21,021 nt of DNA from contig DAOVXU010000006.1 in the NCBI GenBank assembly GCA_030635995.1, positions 1-21,021 of the forward strand, read 5' to 3'. Origin of the DNA: Arcobacter sp. GTDB lineage: Bacteria > Campylobacterota > Campylobacteria > Campylobacterales > Arcobacteraceae. The notes beneath the pieces were generated by a model. That model worked only from the letters and a program-made list of their open reading frames with translations. It did no database searches and was not told the origin of the DNA. Position numbers and translations under genes: made by a program. This document shows, piece after piece, positions 15,759 to 21,021 of this stretch; the first letter of the stretch is position 1, and each line of letters starts with the position of its first letter.

Positions 15759-16160
15759 ATGATTACATTAGAAAAGTTTTTTCATAATAAATTTTATATA
15801 GAGATTATTGTTGCATCAGTTCTTTTTATAGTAGCAATATCAACAAACAGTATGATTGAAATTATTATCAATTTATTATATTTTATCATTATGTTAGAGA
15901 TAGTTCGTGCTGTTGTTGGATTTTTAAGAGAACAAAAAATAGAATTAAAATTTCTAATTGATGCTTTTATTGTTTTAACTCTTCGAGAGTTTATAGTTAA
16001 TGTTGTAAAAATAAATAAAGAGGAATTTCATAGTTTTAATGATCTATTTAGTAGTAGTGTAAATTTTCATATTATGATATTTAGTGGAGTATTATTATTT
16101 TTATTTATTTTGCGTTGGTTATCAATTTATATCACATCAAAAAAGGTTATAAAATGTTAA
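15759..16160 (+). CDS. PsiE-like four-helix membrane protein
   Basis: A 133-residue inner-membrane protein with four helices (about 12-28, 32-56, 63-84 and 103-125). The second helix contains MLEIVRAVVGFL and the third LTLREFIVNVV, which resemble the conserved IELIRxL and VREIII of phosphate-starvation-inducible PsiE proteins. The function of PsiE is not established. AAAGGA precedes the ATG by about eight bases. Its end overlaps the start of the arsenate-reductase-like gene by seven bases, so the two are co-expressed; arsenate is a phosphate analogue, which makes the pairing with a PsiE-like protein interesting. The family call is moderate. Confidence 0.65.
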   Translation: MITLEKFFHNKFYIEIIVASVLFIVAISTNSMIEIIINLLYFIIMLEIVRAVVGFLREQKIELKFLIDAFIVLTLREFIVNVVKINKEEFHSFNDLFSSSVNFHIMIFSGVLLFLFILRWLSIYITSKKVIKC

Positions 16161-16558
16161 AAAATGTACTTATATTGTGTACAGGTAATAGTTGTAGAAG
16201 TATTATTGCAGAAGCTTTGATAAATAAAGAATTAGGCAAGAGTATAAGTTGTTATAGTTCAGGGGTGAAAGCAAGTGGAAAAGTAAATCCAAATGCTAAA
16301 AAAATACTTGAACTTAACGATTGTTGGGAAGAGAGGTATCATTCTAAAGTTATTGAAGAGGTGCTTGATATAGATTATGATTTGGTTCTAACTGTATGTG
16401 ATAATGCAAATGAATCATGCCCTATATTCCCTAAAGATACGAAGGTTATCCATGTGGGATTTGAAGATCCAGATGGAAAAGAGTTTGAAGAATTTGAAAA
16501 AACTTATAATCTAATAAAACAAAATCTAATCCCTATAGTGAGCAATGAATTATTATAA
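16154..16558 (+). CDS. arsC: Arsenate reductase-like LMW protein tyrosine phosphatase (thioredoxin type)
   Basis: A 134-residue cytoplasmic enzyme with the LMW-PTP P-loop Cys9-TGNSC-Arg15-Ser at the N-terminus and a second redox pair, Cys82 and Cys89 (VCDNANESC). These positions match the triple-cysteine relay Cys10-Cys82-Cys89 of the thioredoxin-coupled ArsC from Staphylococcus plasmid pI258, so arsenate-to-arsenite reduction is the best prediction. GFEDPDGKEFEEF carries the general-acid Asp loop. The ATG at 16154 is chosen over an in-frame ATG at 16115, which lies inside the upstream gene; AAGG precedes it. No arsenite exporter or ArsR is next to it. A phosphatase role is the alternative. 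Confidence 0.85.
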   Translation: MLKNVLILCTGNSCRSIIAEALINKELGKSISCYSSGVKASGKVNPNAKKILELNDCWEERYHSKVIEEVLDIDYDLVLTVCDNANESCPIFPKDTKVIHVGFEDPDGKEFEEFEKTYNLIKQNLIPIVSNELL

Positions 16559-16586
16559 TTAAACCAATCTATATGTTAAACTTTTA

Positions 16587-16598
16587 TATGATACTATA
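16587..16598 (+). promoter_or_regulatory. Possible norD promoter -10 region
   Basis: TATGAT at 16587-16592 overlaps TACTATA at 16592-16598, some 30 bases before the GTG start. Either could be a -10; no -35 is recognisable. Weak evidence. Confidence 0.3.
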
Positions 16599-16627
16599 GC
16601 AAAAATAAAATACAGGAAAAGATTAAA

Positions 16628-18427
16628 GTGCTTAAATATTGGCTTGAATTTGAAGAGAGTATTGGTAAAAATTGGGATAGATTCCTAAATAGAAAAGTAA
16701 ATAAATTTCATGAAGATGGACGAGTTTATTTTACCGATATATCAAAATCACTTAACATTTTTTATCATCTTTTAGGCGGTGAAAAAGGTAAAGAATTAAC
16801 TATCACAGACAAAAGGTTTGTCACAACAAAATCAAGAACACTTTTACAAAAAATTTCATTTTTAGGTACACAGTTTTTTCTTACTTGGCAAGATGAAAAG
16901 TCTGTATATCTACCTGCATCATTTGCTTTTTTTGAAACAAAAGAGGAAAATGAGATGCTTTATTATTGGCTTGTAGCAATGACTACAAAAGTTGATGTAA
17001 ATAGTAATAATTTAATTACAGAGAATACAAAAGCCCAAACTTATCTTTTAAATAGATACAATGGTTTTAGTAATTTTCATAAAAATGCAACTATCTATCT
17101 AGCTCAGCAATTTGAACAGTTATCTTTTATTAAATCTTTAAAAGATATGAATAATGAAGATTTAATAAATGATTATCCAAATCCATTATGGATATATCCC
17201 CCTATCTCATCAGGTAATAGTTCAAAACATAATGATGAAGATGAAGAGATGTTACAAGCAAATCAAGATAAAGATAAAACTGAAAATCTTGAGATGAAAA
17301 AACAAGCAAATCAGATAGATGATACAAAAGATACAAATGGCTTTTTAGTATTTTTACCAGAATCATTGATGTCTATTTTTGAGCAAGTAAATGTAGATAG
17401 GATGGAAGATGATAGTTTTGATGAAGATGCACTTTATCATGCTGAAGATTTAGATGAGATTACAATAGGTAAAAAACAAGCAAATTTATCTTCTCGTATT
17501 AAGATGGATTTAGACCTACAACCAGATATGACTGAGATATATCCTCTTGGTAAGGGGCATCTAATAGATGAGTGGGATTATAGAAAAAATGATTATTTGA
17601 TAAATTATGTAAGGATAAAACCACAAGTAACTTTAAATGTTGTACCTATTGATCTACCAGTAAGATTGAAAAAAACAGTTAGGAAAATTCAAGGTGAACT
17701 TGATTTATTAGAATTAGATAGAATTAAAAATGATAGATTACCTTATGGAGATGAGTTAAATATAGATACTTGGATAGACTATAAAGGGCATCTAAATAAA
17801 TCTATGCACCATCAAAATTTTTATACTACATTTGAGAAAAAAACTAGAGATATATCTACACTTATTTTAGCAGATGTTTCACTTTCAACTGAGGGTGGAA
17901 TTACTCAAGATGTAAGAATAATAGATGTTATAAAAGATGGACTTATGGTATTTAGTGAAGCTATGGAAAAGTTAAATGATAAGTTTGCTATTTATTCTTT
18001 TTCATCATTACAAAATAAAAAGGTTTATTTTAATATTATTAAAAATTTTAAAGATAAATATGATAATTTAATTCGTGGAAGAATTGATTCTATGCAACCA
18101 TATTATTATACTCGTCTGGGTGCTGCTATAAGGGAGTCTGCAAAAATTTTAGATAAGCAACAAAGTGGTACAAAATTGCTTTTAATTATTAGTGATGGAA
18201 AACCAAATGATGAAGATAGATATGATGGTAGATATGGGATAGAGGATACTAAAAAAGCAATTGAAGAGGTAAAGAAAAAAGGTATTACACCTTTTTGTAT
18301 AACAGTTGATTTAGATGCAAAAGAATATCTTAGCTATCTATTTGGTAGAAATGGTTACGCAGTAGTAAGAGATGGTCAAAAACTACCAAAAGTGATACCA
18401 GAAGTTTATATAAATTTAACAAAATGA
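16628..18427 (+). CDS. norD: NorD, von Willebrand factor A domain protein for NO reductase activation
   Basis: A 599-residue soluble protein that, with the NorQ ATPase, is required to activate NO reductase (insertion of the non-haem metal is the accepted model). The C-terminal vWA domain has a complete MIDAS site: Asp416-x-Ser-x-Ser (DVSLS), Thr495, and Asp523 in ISDGKPND. The N-terminal half is NorD-like, with a low-complexity Asp/Glu/Gln/Lys insert at about 198-235. Translation most likely starts at GTG 16628, preceded by AGGA. It is separated from norCB by about 1.8 kb of other genes, and stands instead just before norQ and the second haem-copper enzyme. Confidence 0.93.
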   Translation: MLKYWLEFEESIGKNWDRFLNRKVNKFHEDGRVYFTDISKSLNIFYHLLGGEKGKELTITDKRFVTTKSRTLLQKISFLGTQFFLTWQDEKSVYLPASFAFFETKEENEMLYYWLVAMTTKVDVNSNNLITENTKAQTYLLNRYNGFSNFHKNATIYLAQQFEQLSFIKSLKDMNNEDLINDYPNPLWIYPPISSGNSSKHNDEDEEMLQANQDKDKTENLEMKKQANQIDDTKDTNGFLVFLPESLMSIFEQVNVDRMEDDSFDEDALYHAEDLDEITIGKKQANLSSRIKMDLDLQPDMTEIYPLGKGHLIDEWDYRKNDYLINYVRIKPQVTLNVVPIDLPVRLKKTVRKIQGELDLLELDRIKNDRLPYGDELNIDTWIDYKGHLNKSMHHQNFYTTFEKKTRDISTLILADVSLSTEGGITQDVRIIDVIKDGLMVFSEAMEKLNDKFAIYSFSSLQNKKVYFNIIKNFKDKYDNLIRGRIDSMQPYYYTRLGAAIRESAKILDKQQSGTKLLLIISDGKPNDEDRYDGRYGIEDTKKAIEEVKKKGITPFCITVDLDAKEYLSYLFGRNGYAVVRDGQKLPKVIPEVYINLTK

Positions 18428-18436
18428 TAAAATTAC

Positions 18437-18543
18437 TATACTTAAGTTAATCATTCAAACGGCTTCACTAGGGTACCCCCAAAAAATCAGAGATTTTTTG
18501 ACCCTTTCGTTGCAGATGTTGTTCATTAATTAACTTAAGTATA
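18437..18543. repeat. 107-bp nested palindrome between norD and norQ (MITE-like or regulatory)
   Basis: Perfect 15-bp inverted repeats, TATACTTAAGTTAAT (18437-18451) and its complement (18529-18543), enclose a 77-base centre. Inside lies a perfect 9-bp hairpin, CAAAAAATC/GATTTTTTG (18480-18488, 18492-18500), itself flanked by GGGT and ACCC. The centre is visibly richer in G and C than its surroundings. The outer ends begin and finish with TA, as in TA-targeting miniature elements, but no transposase is nearby. The right arm also creates a TATAAT at 18540-18545, a good -10 for norQ. It could serve as a norD terminator, a norQ promoter/operator, or a small mobile element. Confidence 0.6.
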
Positions 18544-18545
18544 AT
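18540..18545 (+). promoter_or_regulatory. norQ -10 element formed by the palindrome's right arm
   Basis: TATAAT at 18540-18545 straddles the outer edge of the inverted repeat, 27 bases before the norQ ATG. No good -35 is seen (TTGTTC at 18519-18524 is only 15 bases away). Confidence 0.45.
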
Positions 18546-18571
18546 AATTTAAATAAAAAGAGGAGATGGTT

Positions 18572-19354
18572 ATGTCAGATAAAACATACTATTTAGCACA
18601 AGGAAATGAAGTGGAGCTTTTTGAAGCATCGGCAAGTATGGATTTACCAGTTCTTATCAAAGGACCTACGGGGTGTGGAAAAACTAGATTTATTGAATAT
18701 ATGGGTGAAAAATTAAATCGAAAAGTTTACACTGTAGTTTGTCATGATGATTTAAGTGCTGCTGATTTAGTTGGTCGTCATCTAATAAATGAAAATGGAA
18801 CTTTTTGGCAAGATGGACCACTTACTAAAGCTGTACGAAATGGTGGTATTTGTTATCTTGATGAGATAATAGAAGCTAGAAAAGATACAACTGTTGTGCT
18901 TCATTCACTTGCTGATTATCGTAGAGTTTTACCCATTGATAGAACAGGAGAAGTTATTCAAGCCCATCCAGATTTTATGCTTGTGGTTTCTTATAATCCA
19001 GGGTATCAAAATGTACTAAAAGGTATGAAACCAAGTACCAAACAAAGATTTATATCTTTAGAATTTAACTATCCAAAACCTGATATTGAAAAAAATATTA
19101 TTATAAAAGAGAGTGGCGTAGATGAAGAAACTGCTATTAAACTTGTATCAATAGCAAGTGAGATAAGAAACTTAACTGATACAGATATACAAGAGGCAGT
19201 TTCTACAAGATTACTTGTATATTGTGCAAAACTTATTGTAAAAGGATTTAATAGCTATGAAGCTTGTATCCATACAATAGTTCAGTCTTTAAGTGATGAA
19301 GATGATGTACTTGAAGTTTTAGAAAAACTTGTAGGGTTACATTTTATTAAGTAA
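18572..19354 (+). CDS. norQ: NorQ, MoxR-type AAA+ ATPase for NO reductase activation
   Basis: A 260-residue cytoplasmic AAA+ chaperone that works with NorD. Motifs: Walker A GPTGCGKT (31-38), CHDDLSAADLVGR (58-69), WQDGPLTKAVR, Walker B ICYLDE (93-98), sensor Asn142 in YNPGYQ, and an arginine finger in STKQRF (Arg159). The VTVACHDDL/DLVGR and GPTGCGKTRF patterns are specific for NorQ/CbbQ among MoxR proteins, and the NorD neighbour settles on NorQ. I choose ATG 18572, six bases after AGAGGAG; ATG 18566 overlaps that site. It may load the metal centre of the neighbouring second enzyme, of NorCB, or of both. Confidence 0.95.
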   Translation: MSDKTYYLAQGNEVELFEASASMDLPVLIKGPTGCGKTRFIEYMGEKLNRKVYTVVCHDDLSAADLVGRHLINENGTFWQDGPLTKAVRNGGICYLDEIIEARKDTTVVLHSLADYRRVLPIDRTGEVIQAHPDFMLVVSYNPGYQNVLKGMKPSTKQRFISLEFNYPKPDIEKNIIIKESGVDEETAIKLVSIASEIRNLTDTDIQEAVSTRLLVYCAKLIVKGFNSYEACIHTIVQSLSDEDDVLEVLEKLVGLHFIK

Positions 19355-19417
19355 ATTTAGTATTTCATTAATTATCCTAAGATAATGTTGTACCTTATCT
19401 CTTATAAAAATTAAATA

Positions 19418-19436
19418 TTACTATACTTAATTAATC
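19418..19436 (+). repeat. Echo of the norD-norQ palindrome arm
   Basis: TTACTATACTTAATTAATC here is nearly identical to TTACTATACTTAAGTTAATC at 18433-18452, differing by one missing base. It is a single arm with no matching partner nearby, so it is either a shared regulator site or a remnant of the same small repeat. Confidence 0.5.
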
Positions 19437-19450
19437 TTTTATTAAGATTA
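19432..19450. promoter_or_regulatory. TAATCTT-N5-AAGATTA dyad upstream of the second haem-copper operon
   Basis: A perfect 7-bp inverted repeat with a 5-base spacer, lying just upstream of a possible -10 (TACAAT, 19454-19459). The spacing and position suit a dimeric regulator. It follows directly on the arm-like sequence at 19418-19436. Otherwise the 19355-19512 gap shows only a weak 6-bp hairpin (AGATAA/TTATCT) after norQ. Confidence 0.4.
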
Positions 19451-19512
19451 TATTACAATAGGAAAATTTAAATACTACTTTTAGCTAGTAATTAAAATAA
19501 AAAGGAGAAAAA

Positions 19513-20160
19513 ATGGAAGATTCAGCTGCTGTCTTAGGACTGCTTAAAATCGTATATACTATATATGTATTTGCAGTAATAATACTTATTGCTTGGTTTG
19601 CTAAAGGTGTTACAGACCCTGAAGGAAAACCTAGAATTGTAAAACCTGCTACATTTTATACATATGTAGGTTTATTAATTTTTGTGGGAGTTAGTATTCA
19701 TATATTTACTTTCAATAAAATCCCTTGGGTTGAGACAGATTTCAAAAGACATACAATAGAAAAAAGTGCAGATTTTGATGCTTCTAAACAAAGATTTGAT
19801 ATTGTTGTAAGACAAAATAAAGAAACTGGTGAGCAAAAATTTTATCTACCTCAAGATAGATTAAATTCAGATGGTCAAATGGTAATCCAATGTAATAAAT
19901 ATATTGTATTTGATGTAGTATCTGAAGACTTAACTTATGGTTTTGGTATATTTAGAAAAGATGGTTCTATGGTAACTCAAATGCAAGTTACTCCAGGAAG
20001 TAGAAATGACTTAATGTGGCAATTTCCTAAAAATGGAATTTACACAATTAGATCAACAGAATATTCAGGACCTCAAGGTGGAAGATATATGACACAAAAA
20101 GATGTTATTAAAGTTGTAGGTTGTGATATAGATGATGCACGATCAATGGGAGGTAACTAA
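19513..20160 (+). CDS. COX2-like subunit II lacking the CuA site, of a second haem-copper reductase
   Basis: A 215-residue protein with the cytochrome oxidase subunit II plan: two membrane helices (about 11-31 and 47-67) and a periplasmic cupredoxin-like domain (about 90-205). The CuA ligands are gone. Where COX2 has D-V-I-H-S-F there is DLTYGF (Tyr142 for His); where it has C-x-E-x-C-G-x-x-H-x-x-M there is STEYSGPQGGRYM (Ser181 and Ser185 for the cysteines, no His at the third position, a Met one residue late). The fold-bearing residues (GIYTIR, PG) remain, so this is a functional change, not decay. Electrons must enter by another route. AAGGAG precedes the ATG, and the catalytic subunit follows after two bases. 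Confidence 0.85.
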   Translation: MEDSAAVLGLLKIVYTIYVFAVIILIAWFAKGVTDPEGKPRIVKPATFYTYVGLLIFVGVSIHIFTFNKIPWVETDFKRHTIEKSADFDASKQRFDIVVRQNKETGEQKFYLPQDRLNSDGQMVIQCNKYIVFDVVSEDLTYGFGIFRKDGSMVTQMQVTPGSRNDLMWQFPKNGIYTIRSTEYSGPQGGRYMTQKDVIKVVGCDIDDARSMGGN

Positions 20161-20162
20161 CA

Positions 20163-21021
20163 ATGAGTTTTGTTAATACATTAATAAATGGAAATGAAGG
20201 TGGATTAAAAGCTGATAGTTTAACACCTATGCAAAAAGTAACCCTACGAGCAGTTGTAGTAGGTATACTTTATTATGGTTTAGCTGTAATTGAAGGACAG
20301 CTAATGAGAGTTCAAGGTGTTATTCCTAATTTATTTGATGAGAGTCATTATTTTTCTATTATGACTGTGCATCCTATTGTTGGAATTTTTGGTTCAACTT
20401 ATCTTATTGTTTTTGGTGCTTTTACATTCTTAGTACCTTACCTTATGAAGAAACCTTTATATAGTATCCCTCTTGCTAACTTTACATGGATGTCAATTGC
20501 TGGTGGTACATTATTATCTTGGTTAGGTGGAGCTATTTTCCATTATGCACCTTTATATACATTATATTGGCCATTACCAGTTGATTTTATTCAATTTAAC
20601 CCAATTGGTGGACTTATATTCGTACTTGGTATTGCTATTATTATGGTCGGTACTTTAGCGTTTATTTATAATATCTTTGCAACTGTATTTTATACAGAAG
20701 AGGGACATGAAAAAAGACCTATGAAACCACTAATCTTATCAGCACTTGGTATTGATGGTATGTTAAATATCTGGTACAAAATGACAGGTCGTGAGCCATA
20801 TAGCAAAGAACCTGCTGTTTCATTACCTGTTGTTGCTATTTTTAGAGGAACAATTGATACATTTTTAGATGCTTTAGTTATTTTAACTTGTGGTGTTTTA
20901 ATCCTTGTATATATTGTTGGTGATTTAGGTGGTATGGCATTGGATTATACATCTGTAAATGCACTTTTATATAAAAACTTTTTCTGGTGGGGATTAGACC
21001 TTATTGCTGATGGACTTGTAT
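20163..21021 (+). CDS. Haem-copper superfamily subunit I, putative non-canonical NO reductase (3' end cut by window)
   Basis: First 286 residues of a polytopic catalytic subunit. His70 in MTVHPIVGIFGSTYLIVFGA occupies the place of the low-spin haem ligand in helix II (compare MVHTNLL in NorB), and LYTLYWPLP resembles B-type oxidases and their relatives. At the helix VI position FFWWGLDLIADGLV aligns with WFFGHPEVY of oxidases and WFTVHLWVE of NorB: Asp279 replaces the first CuB/FeB histidine, and Asp283 replaces Tyr or Glu. The remaining histidines lie beyond the edge. Its neighbours norQ and norD and the CuA-less subunit II favour a second NO reductase over an oxygen reductase. Families beyond cNOR and qNOR have been proposed from phylogenomics; I cannot assign one. 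Confidence 0.8.
   Translation, partial: MSFVNTLINGNEGGLKADSLTPMQKVTLRAVVVGILYYGLAVIEGQLMRVQGVIPNLFDESHYFSIMTVHPIVGIFGSTYLIVFGAFTFLVPYLMKKPLYSIPLANFTWMSIAGGTLLSWLGGAIFHYAPLYTLYWPLPVDFIQFNPIGGLIFVLGIAIIMVGTLAFIYNIFATVFYTEEGHEKRPMKPLILSALGIDGMLNIWYKMTGREPYSKEPAVSLPVVAIFRGTIDTFLDALVILTCGVLILVYIVGDLGGMALDYTSVNALLYKNFFWWGLDLIADGLV

Noticed and set aside
20163..21021. Reading the second haem-copper enzyme as an ordinary B-type oxygen reductase
   Set aside because: The first CuB His and the Tyr positions are Asp, subunit II lacks CuA, and norDQ is adjacent. Not excluded finally, since the C-terminal half is missing.
1..21021. tRNA, rRNA, CRISPR arrays, complete insertion sequences
   Set aside because: I looked for cloverleaf-like, spaced-repeat and transposase signals and saw none apart from the short palindrome at 18437-18543.

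Overview
The window is strongly AT-rich, uses ATG with some TTG and GTG starts, has many 1-4 nt gene overlaps, and carries clear purine-rich ribosome binding sites. The gene families (a thioredoxin-type ArsC, an XRE-like small protein, split and compact envelope operons, norCB beside an unusual second haem-copper enzyme) suggest a Campylobacterota bacterium, most likely Arcobacter-like or Sulfurimonas-like. That placement is inference from composition and gene content; there is no rRNA in the window.

Positions 1-10284 are one tightly packed plus-strand envelope operon. It contains the end of an ABC-2 exporter (ATPase, cut by the window edge, and two permeases), an LpxR-like lipid A deacylase, an RND pump encoded as two half-genes, a secreted or periplasmic patatin-like phospholipase, a YjdF/DUF2238 membrane protein, an AI-2E family permease, and an unrecognised membrane protein with a Cys-x2-Cys...Cys motif. 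No membrane-fusion protein or outer-membrane channel is visible, so partners of the RND and ABC parts, if any, lie outside. Positions 10285-10761 hold two convergent, very small lysine-rich genes and a hairpin between them.

Positions 10762-21021 form a nitric oxide reductase region. A minus-strand operon encodes NorE, NorF, an Rrf2/NsrR-type regulator with three cysteines, a DUF6172-like protein and a Panacea/DUF4065-like protein. It diverges from norC-norB, the two subunits of a canonical cytochrome c-dependent NO reductase with every known metal ligand in place. Further on come an XRE-like gene (minus), a 57-residue Lys/Ala protein with a textbook sigma70 promoter and terminator, a PsiE-like membrane protein, an arsenate-reductase-like LMW phosphatase, norD, norQ, and then a second haem-copper enzyme.

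This second enzyme is the most interesting part of the window. Its subunit II has the COX2 layout (two membrane helices, then a cupredoxin-like domain) but has lost all the CuA cysteines and the first CuA histidine. Its subunit I, cut by the right edge, has Asp-x3-Asp at the place where oxidases have the first CuB histidine and the tyrosine, and where NorB has the FeB His and Glu. Placed directly behind norD and norQ, the metal-centre maturation genes of NO reductases, it is best read as a second, non-canonical NO reductase or related haem-copper reductase with a carboxylate-rich active site and a different electron entry route. A nested palindrome lies between norD and norQ. One arm motif recurs before the second enzyme, and its TACTATA core recurs before norC, norD and the Lys-rich gene.
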